Of a DNA stretch of 64,000 nucleotides, positions 1 through 8,302 are shown piece after piece. Both the position numbers and the translations under genes were made by a program. This stretch comes from Leisingera sp. S132 (lineage in GTDB: Bacteria > Pseudomonadota > Alphaproteobacteria > Rhodobacterales > Rhodobacteraceae). Positions within the stretch are counted from its first letter, which is position 1. Each line of letters opens with the position of its first letter. The DNA lies in NCBI RefSeq assembly GCF_025144465.1, contig NZ_CP083553.1, positions 888,501 to 952,500 of the forward strand. The letters are read 5' to 3'. The notes under the pieces were generated by a model, which saw nothing but the letters and a program-made list of their open reading frames with translations, searched no databases and was not told the origin of the DNA.

Positions 1-764
1 TATTTGACGTGCAGGAACTTCTCGAAACCCTCGGCCTCGACCATCTTGTTCAGGATCGCCTTGCGCCCCTCGCGGGTGAAGGTGATTTCCTTGTCGTAGC
101 CCTCGATCCGCTCCTTCAGCCAGCTGGCCTGCTCCGGGTCGGAGATGTGCATGTACTGCAGCGCAAAGGTGCCGCAATAGGTGCGTTTCACGATCTCCAC
201 GATCTGGCGCATGGTTGCGACCTGCAGGCCCAGCACGTTGTCAATAAAGATCGGCCGGTCCATGTCGGCATCAGTAAAGCCGTAGGATTTCGGGTCCAGT
301 TCCGGATGGGAGGCCGCAGCGCGCATCCCAAGCGGATCCAGGTCGGCCGCCAGATGGCCGCGGATCCGGTAGGCGCGGATCAGCATCAGGGCGCGGATCG
401 AGTCCAGAACCGCGCGCTGCACCTGATCGTCGGTCAGTTCGACGCCCTTGGCGGCGGCCTTGTCCTTGATCTTCTTGCCTGCGCCCTTGGCTTCGGCAGG
501 GGCCGGCCATTCGCCGGTCAGCGCGCCGGTCAGATCGTCATTGGGGGCCGGCGGCCAGTCGCCGCGCGCCCAGGAGGGGCCCTTGGCCTCTGCCTTCACG
601 TCCAGTTCGGCGTCGCCCATCTGGCGGAAAAACTCGGCCCAGGCGGCATCCACCGCGTTCGGGTCATTGGCGTAACGGGCATAAAGCTGCTCCAGATACT
701 CCGCATTGTGCCCCTGCATGAAAGAGGAGGCGTGGAAGAGGTCGTTGGGCGATTGGTCGGTCAT
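1..764 (-). CDS. sucA: 2-oxoglutarate dehydrogenase E1 component, N-terminal part (cut by window edge)
   Basis: Thiamine-diphosphate E1 subunit of the 2-oxoglutarate dehydrogenase complex, which decarboxylates 2-oxoglutarate towards succinyl-CoA in the TCA cycle. About 254 N-terminal residues are visible; the C-terminal two thirds lie outside the window. The protein begins MTDQSPNDLFHASSFMQGHN and continues YLEQLYARYANDPNAVDAAW, the typical SucA start that docks to E2. Later segments (HPELDPKSYGF, FIDNVLGLQ, YCGTFALQYMHI, EGFEKFLHVKY) are family hallmarks. The start ATG is at 764-762, 11 bases after the stop of the upstream secreted-protein gene, so it is probably co-transcribed with the sucCD cluster. 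Confidence 0.95.
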   Translation of the reverse strand, partial: MTDQSPNDLFHASSFMQGHNAEYLEQLYARYANDPNAVDAAWAEFFRQMGDAELDVKAEAKGPSWARGDWPPAPNDDLTGALTGEWPAPAEAKGAGKKIKDKAAAKGVELTDDQVQRAVLDSIRALMLIRAYRIRGHLAADLDPLGMRAAASHPELDPKSYGFTDADMDRPIFIDNVLGLQVATMRQIVEIVKRTYCGTFALQYMHISDPEQASWLKERIEGYDKEITFTREGRKAILNKMVEAEGFEKFLHVK

Positions 765-775
765 TGGTCGTGGCC

Positions 776-1471
776 CTATTCTGCGAGGGAGTTCAATACG
801 TATGCGGTGGCGATAATATCTATCGGTGCGCCCGTCAGTTCCGAGATTCTCTGGGGCGAAAAGTAAGTCACGTAGTAGCGTCTGTTGATTCTGCCTGAAC
901 CGTAGCTTTTCACTCTGGTCGGATTGATCGCCCTTGCGTTTTGAGCGGTAAGAGCAGGCTGAGCTTTTGAAAACGTTTCTTCCGAGATGTCTCGAGAGGC
1001 GTGCAGCTTGCAGGACAGGCTTGGGTGATGGCCAAGGCGCACAAGTTGCAGTTCCAGAATGCTAGGCGAGCCAGGAACCGTCATCCAAGTTGTGAGAGTT
1101 GGGCTATCTGGAACAACCTGAAGTTTGCGCTTGCCCTGAGAGGAGCTCAACGCGATTTCCCATATGCTTTTCCAGCGCGCTGCAGGGGCTTTTCCGTATC
1201 CAAGATGATGTTCAAGTGCTCCGGTTGCTAAGGATCGGATATGATCATCATTGAGTTCTTTTGCGGAAGTCTTAATCCATCCAAGCGTTTCCAGAGTTGC
1301 GACTAAGGCATCTTGGGATGGATCTGCTTTCAAGCAGGTAAGGATTGTTGCTTCCGAAAGATCGGCTGGAGCGGCTGAACCACTGACGGGCATGAGAAAG
1401 GCCCAGGTGGCACAGAGGCTGAAACCCGCCCGGCGCAGCGCGCCGGGCAGCGCCCGTCCCGCCCCCGTCAA
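776..1471 (-). CDS. Hypothetical secreted protein between sucD and sucA
   Basis: Unrecognised protein of about 231 residues. The open frame extends to an ATG at 1567, but that start would translate through a large intergenic hairpin. A TTG at 1471 instead gives a plausible signal peptide: two arginines, then a hydrophobic run (AGFSLCATWAFL) and a cleavage-like SGSAAP. A shorter ATG start at 1393 would lose the hydrophobic core. The mature part has no motif I can name; it contains two or three cysteines and a C-terminal RRYYVTYFSPQR stretch. It sits 11 bases before sucA on the same strand, so it probably rides in the suc operon. Start choice is uncertain; function unknown. Confidence 0.6.
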   Translation of the reverse strand: MTGAGRALPGALRRAGFSLCATWAFLMPVSGSAAPADLSEATILTCLKADPSQDALVATLETLGWIKTSAKELNDDHIRSLATGALEHHLGYGKAPAARWKSIWEIALSSSQGKRKLQVVPDSPTLTTWMTVPGSPSILELQLVRLGHHPSLSCKLHASRDISEETFSKAQPALTAQNARAINPTRVKSYGSGRINRRYYVTYFSPQRISELTGAPIDIIATAYVLNSLAE

Positions 1472-1510
1472 ACCGGAGGTTTGCCTCCGGCAAAACGGGG
1501 CGGGCGCTTC
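1449..1510. repeat. Large imperfect intergenic hairpin after sucD
   Basis: The core is CCGGAGG-TTTG-CCTCCGG. It is flanked by a mismatched CAAA/CAAA internal loop and then by further complementary arms (agcgcccg... with ...gggcgct), giving a stem of roughly 60 bases. There is no T-tract on either strand. It may stabilise the 3' end of the sucC-sucD transcript or belong to a repeat family. Confidence 0.55.
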
Positions 1511-1567
1511 GCACCCTCCCCGCCGGGACGGGCGCTGGACACTGCCGTGACGCGCTGCGGGAGACAT

Positions 1568-2452
1568 TTACTTGCCGATCGCTTTCAGCACCGCTTCACC
1601 CAGGCCGGCCGGGCTTTCGGCGACCACGATGCCTGCGGATTTCATCGCTTCGATCTTGTCCTCGGCGCCGCCCTTGCCGCCGGCGACAATGGCGCCCGCG
1701 TGGCCCATGCGGCGGCCCGGAGGGGCGGTGCGCCCGGCAATGAAGCCTGCAACCGGTTTTTTGCGGCCCTTCTTGGCCTCATCGGCCAGGAACTGCGCGG
1801 CCTCTTCCTCGGCGGAGCCGCCGATTTCGCCGATCATGATGATGCTTTCGGTCTCGTCGTCGGCCAGGAACCATTCCAGCACGTCAATATGCTCAGTGCC
1901 CTTGATCGGGTCGCCGCCGATGCCGACGCAGGTCGACTGGCCCAGGCCCACGTCGGTGGTCTGCTTCACCGCCTCATAGGTCAGGGTGCCGGAGCGGGAC
2001 ACCACGCCGACAGAGCCGCGGCGGTGGATGTGGCCGGGCATAATGCCGATCTTGCAGGCGTCGGGGGTGATCACGCCGGGGCAGTTGGGGCCGATCAGGA
2101 TCGAGGAGGAGTTCTCCAGCGCGCGCTTCACCTTCATCATGTCGAGCACCGGGATGCCCTCGGTAATGGCGACAATCACTTCCATTTCGGCGTCGATCGC
2201 CTCGAGGATCGAGTCCGCGGCAAACGGCGGCGGCACGTAGATCACGGAGGCGTTGGCCTCCGTCACATGCTTGGCTTCATGCACGGAGTTGAACACCGGC
2301 AGGTTCAGGTGGGTCTGGCCGCCTTTGCCGGGGGTTACGCCGCCGACCATCTTGGTGCCGTAGGCGATGGCCTGTTCGGAGTGGAAAGTGCCCTGCGAGC
2401 CGGTAAAGCCCTGACAGATGACCTTGGTGTTTTCGTCGATGAGGACTGCCAT
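1568..2452 (-). CDS. sucD: Succinyl-CoA synthetase (ADP/GDP-forming) alpha subunit
   Basis: Alpha subunit (294 residues, normal length) of succinyl-CoA ligase, which interconverts succinyl-CoA and succinate with substrate-level NTP formation. The CoA-binding N-terminus has [15 protein letters not shown]. The middle contains [11 protein letters not shown] and [10 protein letters not shown], and the active-site histidine lies in [20 protein letters not shown] near residue 246. An AAGGA ribosome site stands 8 bases before the ATG. It follows the glycosyltransferase gene by 12 bases. SucC is encoded upstream on the same strand, but two unrelated genes separate the subunits, which is unusual. Confidence 0.97.
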   Translation of the reverse strand: MAVLIDENTKVICQGFTGSQGTFHSEQAIAYGTKMVGGVTPGKGGQTHLNLPVFNSVHEAKHVTEANASVIYVPPPFAADSILEAIDAEMEVIVAITEGIPVLDMMKVKRALENSSSILIGPNCPGVITPDACKIGIMPGHIHRRGSVGVVSRSGTLTYEAVKQTTDVGLGQSTCVGIGGDPIKGTEHIDVLEWFLADDETESIIMIGEIGGSAEEEAAQFLADEAKKGRKKPVAGFIAGRTAPPGRRMGHAGAIVAGGKGGAEDKIEAMKSAGIVVAESPAGLGEAVLKAIGK

Positions 2453-2464
2453 GTTTCGGTTCCT

Positions 2465-3292
2465 TCAAGCGGTATGTGTGTGTTGGGTCTGCGGGGTGGC
2501 CAGTGCCTGGCCGTCGAAGCGGATTTTTTCGAGGGTGGCCCGCCCCAGGACCACGCTGGGAAGTATTCGGAAGCCGCCGCGGAATTCGTATATCCCGCGC
2601 CGGAGTTTCTGGCGGATCAGCGGCCAGCCCTTGGGCCGGTAGCGCGGCGGGCCGACGCCCACTTCGCCCGGTGCCTCATTGCCCTGTTCGGCCAATGCGG
2701 GCTGCACCTGATAGACGGTGATGCCACGTGCAGGCAGCGAGGCATCGAAGTTGAACAGCAGGTTGTCCAGCGTGATGCAGAACGGGCGGCTGTCCAGCAG
2801 GTGCTGTGCAGCTTTCCGGCTGATCACATATGCCGCGCCGCCGGCGTGGCGGGACAGCATCTGGCGCACCTCGCGGCCCAGATGGGTGAAGCTTTCCTTG
2901 CCAAGCGCCACCTGCAGCCTGTTGGCCCGCCAGCGCTCAAACTTGACGATGCCGGCATCCGCAGGCCACCAGGACAGATCCGCCAGCCAGGCGCCGGTGT
3001 CGGGCGACAGGAAGACGTCATCTTCCAGGATCAGCGCGACATCGGCGTCTGACGCCAGAAACGCCTCCCAGGCCTTGGCATGGCTAAGGGTGCAGGCCAT
3101 GTCCTTGGTCTGGAAATAGCCCCAATGCCCTTCGGAGCGGCACTGCTGCAGCATCTCCTCGCGGCTGACCTGCGTGCTGTCCACCGCATCAATGCGCTCA
3201 GCCGAAAGCCCGGCCTGATCCAGCTCCCGCTGCATCAGCGCTGCCCGGCCGGTGGCCTGCTGCAAGCCTATGAGGTAGACGGCGGCTTTCAT
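2465..3292 (-). CDS. Glycosyltransferase family 25 protein (LPS biosynthesis type)
   Basis: Probable sugar transferase of family GT25, whose members decorate lipooligosaccharide or glycoproteins using nucleotide sugars. The N-terminus MKAAVYLIGL, the segment ACTLSHAKAWEAF and the acidic EDDVFLS motif are typical of the family; later GGAAYVISRKAAQHLL also fits. Length is 275 residues from the ATG at 3292, chosen because AGAAGGAG lies 8 bases upstream; an upstream ATG at 3322 has no better signal. It lies between sucC and sucD in the same orientation, 12 bases before sucD. The sugar and acceptor cannot be told from sequence. Confidence 0.85.
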   Translation of the reverse strand: MKAAVYLIGLQQATGRAALMQRELDQAGLSAERIDAVDSTQVSREEMLQQCRSEGHWGYFQTKDMACTLSHAKAWEAFLASDADVALILEDDVFLSPDTGAWLADLSWWPADAGIVKFERWRANRLQVALGKESFTHLGREVRQMLSRHAGGAAYVISRKAAQHLLDSRPFCITLDNLLFNFDASLPARGITVYQVQPALAEQGNEAPGEVGVGPPRYRPKGWPLIRQKLRRGIYEFRGGFRILPSVVLGRATLEKIRFDGQALATPQTQHTHTA

Positions 3293-3368
3293 CGGTTTGG
3301 CTCCTTCTGGGCTGAAAGCCAAAAGAGCCCGGGCAGCTCGCCGCTGTATGTCACGGGATTAATCACAG

Positions 3369-3920
3369 TCAGTACCTCACAGGACCATTGGTCCGGTAAA
3401 GTACCAGAGCGTAGTTGCTGTGATTGCCGCTTTCGACTGTCCGCCGGGTTGCCACGATACCATGCTGGTCGCCGGAAATGATCCAGGCTTCTTCAAGCTT
3501 GTGCCTCCTAAGCTGGTCTTCCGGAACCCGGACTGCCGCGGGAAAGGTCTCTGCCACGTAGCGGCGGACGCGCTCAGTTTGTCCGGTTCTGGAATAGGAT
3601 TGGACCATGCAGCCGCGGCTCGAGACAGCAACGGCGGGGCGCCGGTCGTCGACAACGTAGACACGCCCGCCATTTCGGGCCTTGCGCGGCAAAGGCACAT
3701 AGCTGGACGCACGCAACAGCCGCTCTGCCGACTGGGGATCAGCGGGGCCTTTGGCGCAGAATTTGTCAAAGGCTTTGACGAAAGCTGTCGGGCTGCTCTT
3801 TGGCACGATGTTGCTACCTTTGATATTGGCAAGCTCGTAGGCGTCCGGGCCCAGCCCCTGTCTGGCACATCCGGCGGCCAGGGCCGCCGTCAGTGCTGCT
3901 AGGAGCAGGGCCGGTTTCAC
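3369..3920 (-). CDS. Hypothetical lipoprotein downstream of sucC
   Basis: A 183-residue predicted outer- or inner-membrane lipoprotein. The N-terminus [18 protein letters not shown] is a lipoprotein signal with a LAAGC lipobox, so Cys18 is the likely lipidated residue. The mature domain is globular, without obvious repeats; [13 protein letters not shown] and [11 protein letters not shown] are its most distinctive stretches. I do not recognise a family with certainty. The ATG lies only 4 bases after the sucC stop, so translation is probably coupled to sucC. A role linked to the TCA cycle is not evident. Confidence 0.75.
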   Translation of the reverse strand: MKPALLLAALTAALAAGCARQGLGPDAYELANIKGSNIVPKSSPTAFVKAFDKFCAKGPADPQSAERLLRASSYVPLPRKARNGGRVYVVDDRRPAVAVSSRGCMVQSYSRTGQTERVRRYVAETFPAAVRVPEDQLRRHKLEEAWIISGDQHGIVATRRTVESGNHSNYALVLYRTNGPVRY

Positions 3921-3924
3921 ACGC

Positions 3925-5118
3925 TCAGCCCTTCACCGCCTTCACGATCTTTTCGGCGCCGTCTTTCAGGTTGTCGGCGGCGATCACGTCGAGGCCGGAG
4001 GTGTTGATGATCTCCTTGCCCTTCTCGACGTTGGTGCCCTCAAGGCGGACCACCAGCGGCACCTTCAGGCCGACTTCCTTGACCGCGGCAACCACGCCCT
4101 CGGCGATCACGTCGCAGCGCATGATGCCGCCGAAGATGTTGACCAGGATGCCTTTGACGTTGGGGTCGGAGGTGATGATCTTGAACGCCTCGGTCACCTT
4201 CTCCTTGGTGGCGCCGCCGCCCACGTCGAGGAAGTTGGCAGGCTCGGCGCCGTAAAGCTTGATGATGTCCATGGTGGCCATCGCCAGGCCCGCACCGTTC
4301 ACCATGCAGCCGATTTCACCATCCAGTGCGATGTAGTTCAGGTCGTATTTGGAGGCTTCCAGCTCTTTCGGGTCTTCCTCGGTGGTGTCGCGCAGCTCAG
4401 CCACGTCGGCGTGGCGGTAGACCGCGTTGCCGTCAAAGCCGACCTTGGCGTCCAGCACCTTGAGGTTGCCGTCGTCGGCGATGATCAGCGGGTTGATCTC
4501 CAGCATCTCCATGTCCTTCTCGACGAAGGCCTTGTAGAGCTGGCCCATCAGCTTGACGCATTGCTTGACCTGCTGGCCTTCGAGGCCCAGCGAGAAGGCG
4601 ATGCGGCGGCCGTGGTAGGCCTGGTAGCCGGTGGCCGGATCAACGGAGAAGGACAGGATCTTCTCGGGAGTGGCCGCGGCCACTTCCTCGATGTCCATGC
4701 CGCCCTCGGTGGAGCAGACAAACGAAATGCGCGAGGTCTGGCGGTCAACCAGCAGCGCCAGGTACAGCTCGGTCTGGATGCCGGAGCCGGCTTCGATGTA
4801 GATACGGTTCACCTGCTTGCCGGCCGGGCCGGTCTGATGGGTGACCAGGGTGCGGCCCAGCATCTTTTTGGCTTCTTCGGCCGCTTCTTCCACCGATTTG
4901 GTCAGGCGCACGCCGCCCTTCTCGCCGGCGTCGGCCTCCTTGAAGGAGCCCTTGCCGCGGCCGCCTGCGTGGATCTGTGCCTTCACCACCCACAGCGGGC
5001 CGTCGAGTTCACCGGCGGCGGTTTTGGCTTCTTCGGCCCGCAGCACCACGCGTCCGTCGGACACCGGAGCACCGTAGCTGCGAAGGAGGGCTTTGGCCTG
5101 ATATTCGTGGATGTTCAT
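3925..5118 (-). CDS. sucC: Succinyl-CoA synthetase (ADP-forming) beta subunit
   Basis: Beta subunit (397 residues) of succinyl-CoA ligase, carrying the ATP-grasp nucleotide site and the interface to SucD. It starts [19 protein letters not shown], the family signature, with [16 protein letters not shown] in the ATP-grasp region, then [33 protein letters not shown] and a C-terminal [13 protein letters not shown]. The frame stays open upstream, but the ATG at 5118 matches the family start. It is the first gene of a minus-strand cluster leading to sucD and sucA. A pair of palindromes about 114-144 bases upstream probably serves as an operator. Confidence 0.97.
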   Translation of the reverse strand: MNIHEYQAKALLRSYGAPVSDGRVVLRAEEAKTAAGELDGPLWVVKAQIHAGGRGKGSFKEADAGEKGGVRLTKSVEEAAEEAKKMLGRTLVTHQTGPAGKQVNRIYIEAGSGIQTELYLALLVDRQTSRISFVCSTEGGMDIEEVAAATPEKILSFSVDPATGYQAYHGRRIAFSLGLEGQQVKQCVKLMGQLYKAFVEKDMEMLEINPLIIADDGNLKVLDAKVGFDGNAVYRHADVAELRDTTEEDPKELEASKYDLNYIALDGEIGCMVNGAGLAMATMDIIKLYGAEPANFLDVGGGATKEKVTEAFKIITSDPNVKGILVNIFGGIMRCDVIAEGVVAAVKEVGLKVPLVVRLEGTNVEKGKEIINTSGLDVIAADNLKDGAEKIVKAVKG

Positions 5119-5231
5119 TTGAAACTGTCCCGTCTGGCTGCAATTGTCTGCTGATTTATAGGCCGTCTTAAAGCCAAGTGTTAAAGGCTTTTTTGACAGG
5201 GGGCAGGGAAATGCGGAAGATTTTCGGTTTT

Positions 5232-5262
5232 TGTGATCACAGGATTTGAGGGTGTGATCACA
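5232..5262. promoter_or_regulatory. Paired TGTGATCACA palindromes upstream of sucC
   Basis: Two perfect 10-base palindromes TGTGATCACA at 5232-5241 and 5253-5262, 21 bases apart start to start, which is two helical turns. The near copy starts 114 bases from the sucC ATG. The same pair occurs before sdhC at 24390-24419. It looks like a binding site for a dimeric regulator acting cooperatively; the regulator is unknown. It is not a CRP site, which would have six bases between TGTGA and TCACA. Confidence 0.7.
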
Positions 5263-5470
5263 ATTTAACGAAGGCTTGATGCGGGTGATTCGAGGCGGGC
5301 CCGAAGCCTGCGCCCGCCGTATCATAGGCCAAAAGCGGCAGCAGCGGCCATGGGCCGCCGCCGCAAAAGAAAAGATGGGATGATTAGGGCTGCTCCGCTG
5401 CGCTGAGGAGGGTGACAGTTCGGCAGAAATGCTGGCAGGCTCCTGATGACCACATCAAGGAGGTATAGTC

Positions 5471-6496
5471 ATGGATCTGTTTGTTGGCTTGGACGTATCG
5501 CTTCGCTCGACCAGCGTTTGCATCCTGGATAGCGCAGGGGAACTGGTCAAAGAAGCGAAGGTGGAAAGTGAACCTGCTTCAATCACAGCAGTGCTTGAGA
5601 AAGTTGCTGGCCGATACCGGCGTGTTGGCCTCGAAGCTGGCCCGCTGTCCCGATGGCCTTACAGCGGATTGGCTGCGGCAGGCTATCCTGTGATATGCGT
5701 CGAGGCACGGCACATGCGGGCCGCGCTTTCGGCCCGGATTAACAAAACAGACAAGAACGACGCCCGAGGCATTGCCCAAATGATGCGTGTCGGCCTCTTT
5801 CGTCCCGTGCACGTAAAGACCGAACGCAGCCAGGAAATCCGGATGCTGCTCACGGCGCGGAAGTTCCTGCAGTCAAAGATCATTGACGCAGAGAACAACC
5901 TGCGCGGCCTATTGCGGAATTTCGGCATGAAAGTCGGGGCCGTCACTCGCGCCCAGTTCGAGAGCAGGGTCAAGGATCTGCTTGAAGAGCGCCCGCACCT
6001 TGCCTTGGCCGTAGCGCCACTCCTGGAAGTCCGGCGTGTGTTGTGCGCGCAATTCCAGCATTTGCACAAAGCGATGCAGCGGATGGCCACTGATGATCCC
6101 GTGTGCCGGCTGCTCATGACCGCTCCCGGCGTCGGCCCGCTGGTTGCCCTTACATTCCGCACTGGCTTAGACGAGGCGGCCCGTTTCCGGCGTTCCCGGG
6201 CCGTTCCCGCTCACTTTGGCTTAACGCCAGCACCCTATCAATCCGGCGAAATTGATCACGGGCGCGGCATTTCAAAGTGTGGTGATGCCAATGTCCGGTG
6301 GGCACTGATGGAGGCTGCTGGCGCGCTCATGCGGCGGAACACCAAAAGCTCCCCGCTGAAGGCTTGGGGGCGATCGATTGCGAAGCGCAAAGGGCAGCTC
6401 AGGGCTCTTGTTGCCGTTGCCCGGCGCCTGGCCATTATTCTACACCGGATGTGGACTGACAAAACCGAATTTCGCTGGCAGGCACAAACCGCCTGA
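5471..6496 (+). CDS. IS110-family transposase (DEDD recombinase)
   Basis: A 341-residue serine/DEDD-type recombinase of the IS110 family, which excises the element as a circle and integrates it at RNA-specified sites. The RuvC-like N-terminal domain shows GLDVSLRST (first Asp), VGLEAGPLS (Glu) and NKTDKNDARGIAQ (the two Asp). The C-terminal transposase_20 domain has LLMTAPGVGPLVALTF and a later HGRGISKCGDANVRWAL, with the conserved serine region. AAGGAGG lies 9 bases before the ATG. The gene looks intact. Its neighbours downstream are a second IS110-type element facing it and an IS3 element. Confidence 0.95.
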   Translation: MDLFVGLDVSLRSTSVCILDSAGELVKEAKVESEPASITAVLEKVAGRYRRVGLEAGPLSRWPYSGLAAAGYPVICVEARHMRAALSARINKTDKNDARGIAQMMRVGLFRPVHVKTERSQEIRMLLTARKFLQSKIIDAENNLRGLLRNFGMKVGAVTRAQFESRVKDLLEERPHLALAVAPLLEVRRVLCAQFQHLHKAMQRMATDDPVCRLLMTAPGVGPLVALTFRTGLDEAARFRRSRAVPAHFGLTPAPYQSGEIDHGRGISKCGDANVRWALMEAAGALMRRNTKSSPLKAWGRSIAKRKGQLRALVAVARRLAIILHRMWTDKTEFRWQAQTA

Positions 6497-6722
6497 TACA
6501 GCACGCCAGAATTCGCGCTGAGCGCGCGGATTGATGTCCCGTGCAGGGACGGGTGGGTAGGCAATCCCGGGGCGGGGTTGAACGCGGCTTCAGCCGTAGT
6601 CCGTAGAAAAGATTGGGATGCCTTTCCTTCCGACCCCATCATGGAGCGGCCCCGTGCCGACTTCGAAGGGAAGCAAGACCCTTGCCGGGATAGACCACCA
6701 TGCCAGGCGTTTATGCCTGATA
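6497..6722 (+). ncRNA. Candidate bridge RNA region of IS1111-type copy 1
   Basis: This 226-base non-coding stretch lies between the transposase stop and the right inverted repeat. In IS1111-group elements the bridge RNA that specifies target and donor DNA is encoded in this 3' flank. Visible hairpins include GTCCC-gtgca-GGGAC near 6537-6551 and CCAGGC-gtttat-GCCTG near 6701-6718. The assignment rests on position and length; RNA loops matching the target were not identified. Confidence 0.4.
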
Positions 6723-6775
6723 AGCAGCCCCTAGGCTATTGGCCGCTTTGAGCCCATATGTATGTACCGGCTGCT

Positions 6776-6993
6776 GTTCGCAAGTGAGATATTGGCGTGG
6801 CTTGCGGAAGTCGCTGATATGTATCCGGCCTGTTTGCCGGCTCGCGGGCCGTGGCCATTTTGGGTTACGCACGCGCCGTGGTCTCATTACTGTCCAGACT
6901 GATGACGATCATTTGGGCTGTCAGACTCTGGGGGCGTAGTGTCTCCGTACCATGCTTTTCTCCTTCGCGAACTCCTTTGGGACTTGAGGCGCT
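6776..6993 (-). ncRNA. Candidate bridge RNA region of IS1111-type copy 2
   Basis: This is 218 bases of non-coding DNA between the transposase stop and the inverted repeat, on the 3' side of the gene (minus strand). By analogy with IS1111-group elements it should encode the bridge RNA. Its length matches the corresponding region of copy 1 (226 bases). No experimental signal can be seen, so this is positional inference. Confidence 0.4.
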
Positions 6994-8061
6994 TCAGATG
7001 GCGCCCAAAGCCTCGTCTCTCTGGACCGCATATTTCGATCCGTGGCGCAGAACGCTCCATACGGTGCGGGCCAGCTTGTTGGCCAATGCAACTGCGGCCT
7101 TGTTGTGGGGCATGCGTGCCGTGACGCCCCTCAGCCAACTCCCCAAGCCCACGGCATCCCAGCGGTGTGGACGCATCAAGATGACATTGGCAGCCTGCAC
7201 TAACAACATGCGTAAATACCCATTGCCGCGCTTGCTGATCCGACCAAGGATGGTCCGCCCACCTGTGCTGAACTGGCGCGGCACCAGACCTACCCACGCT
7301 GCAAAGTCCCGACCTTTGTCAAATACCTCGCCCTTGCCAATGGCGGCAACGACCGCCGTCGAGATCAGTGGACCGATCCCCGGAATGGTCATGATGTTGG
7401 CGCTGTTTTCTTCTGACTTGCTGATCTCTTCAACCTCTGAGGGGATTGCATTGATCCGTTCATCAACCCAGAGCCAATCGCCATAGAGCCCCATCAGGAT
7501 GGAGCGCATACGGGGTGAGATTTCATCGCGCCGGTTTTCCAGGATCGCCTCAAACGAGCTCTGCAACCTATGCTGTCCCGCCCGCACGGTGATGCCTTGC
7601 TCAATCAGGAACGCCCGGATTTGACTGATCGTGACGGTGCGGCGTGCCACCAGTCTTGACCGCACTCGGTGCATAGCCTGCAGGTCCAATTGATCCTGAC
7701 TTTTCTCGGTAACGGTCCGCAGGTTTGGTCTCATTGCTGCTTCTGCGATTGCCTCGGCATCATTGTAGTCGTTCTTTTGCCCTTTATTGAATGGCTTCAC
7801 ATAGATACTTGGACTGATCCGGGGTTCGAAGCCAAGCTCTCGCAGCATGCGGCTAACAAAATGCGCGCTCATGCGGGCTTCCATACCTACGATGCAGTGA
7901 GGAAGTTTCTCAAACGTCGACTTCAACGCCAACCGCCTAATTTTCTGGCGCAAAACGCGCTGACCTGCGTGGTCAAAGCCGACCAGATGGAACGTGTCTT
8001 TTCCGATGTCGACGCCAATGACTGCAACCTCGCCGATATCTTCAGAGTTCTTCGATTTCAT
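6994..8061 (-). CDS. IS110-family transposase (second, divergent type)
   Basis: A 355-residue DEDD recombinase, distinct from the copy 1 enzyme. The N-terminal RuvC-like domain contains VIGVDIGKDTFHLVGFD, IVGMEARMSAH and the acidic pair in KNDYNDAEAIAEAA. The C-terminal half has IMTIPGIGPLISTAVVAAIG and FAAWVGLVPRQFSTGGR, followed by ISKRGNGYLRMLLVQAA, which carries the transposase_20 core. The open frame continues upstream, but AGGAG 8 bases before the ATG at 8061 fixes the start. The gene appears intact, and its 3' end faces the 3' end of the copy 1 transposase. Confidence 0.93.
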   Translation of the reverse strand: MKSKNSEDIGEVAVIGVDIGKDTFHLVGFDHAGQRVLRQKIRRLALKSTFEKLPHCIVGMEARMSAHFVSRMLRELGFEPRISPSIYVKPFNKGQKNDYNDAEAIAEAAMRPNLRTVTEKSQDQLDLQAMHRVRSRLVARRTVTISQIRAFLIEQGITVRAGQHRLQSSFEAILENRRDEISPRMRSILMGLYGDWLWVDERINAIPSEVEEISKSEENSANIMTIPGIGPLISTAVVAAIGKGEVFDKGRDFAAWVGLVPRQFSTGGRTILGRISKRGNGYLRMLLVQAANVILMRPHRWDAVGLGSWLRGVTARMPHNKAAVALANKLARTVWSVLRHGSKYAVQRDEALGAI

Positions 8062-8302
8062 AGCCACTTCTCCTGTTTGCAGAAATAGGCAAAGCCTAGA
8101 CTGCTGGGTGAAGCAGCCGGTACATCCCATTACTGTGAATTCGAATTTCGCGCTGCATGCGCACGCAACGCGCCGATCCGCTGCTCTGCCAAATTTCTCT
8201 CGCTGCATGGCAGAGGAGAATGCAGCCATTCCGGCAGGCCGCAGCAAATCTGAAACCTCGAATGGAGTTCGTCCCGATTTCCGGACAGTTTGATTATTGA
8301 CC

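Larger units (their letters stand above)
5387..6730 (+). mobile_element. IS110-family (IS1111-type) insertion sequence, copy 1
   Basis: The element is delimited approximately by the inverted repeats GGGCTGCT (5387-5394) and AGCAGCCC (6723-6730). These sit 76 bases before and 226 bases after the transposase gene. A short 5' and long 3' non-coding flank with subterminal repeats is the layout of the IS1111 subgroup. True ends probably lie a few bases outside these repeats. It has inserted upstream of the sucC promoter region. Confidence 0.6.
6762..8125 (-). mobile_element. IS110-family (IS1111-type) insertion sequence, copy 2
   Basis: Bounded by a perfect 14-base inverted repeat, ATGTACCGGCTGCT at 6762-6775 and its complement at 8112-8125. 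The repeats enclose one transposase gene on the minus strand with 50 bases of 5' flank and 218 bases of 3' flank. This is the IS1111 layout of subterminal inverted repeats. The repeat shares GGCTGCT with copy 1, but the transposases differ strongly, so the two are not recent duplicates. Confidence 0.75.

Noticed and set aside
1472-1567. Longer N-terminus for the secreted protein (ATG 1567)
   Set aside because: It would read through the large hairpin, gives no signal peptide at its start, and begins directly on the sucD stop without a ribosome site.
2068-2076. GTGATCAC inside sucD as a further operator
   Set aside because: Lacks the outer T and A of TGTGATCACA, is unpaired and lies in coding sequence. 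The same holds for GTGATCAC near 46748 and 63868.
8126-8268. Possible short coding fragment between the IS1111-type and IS3 elements
   Set aside because: An open minus-strand frame passes through it, but there is no start, motif or homology I can name; probably spacer or remnant DNA.
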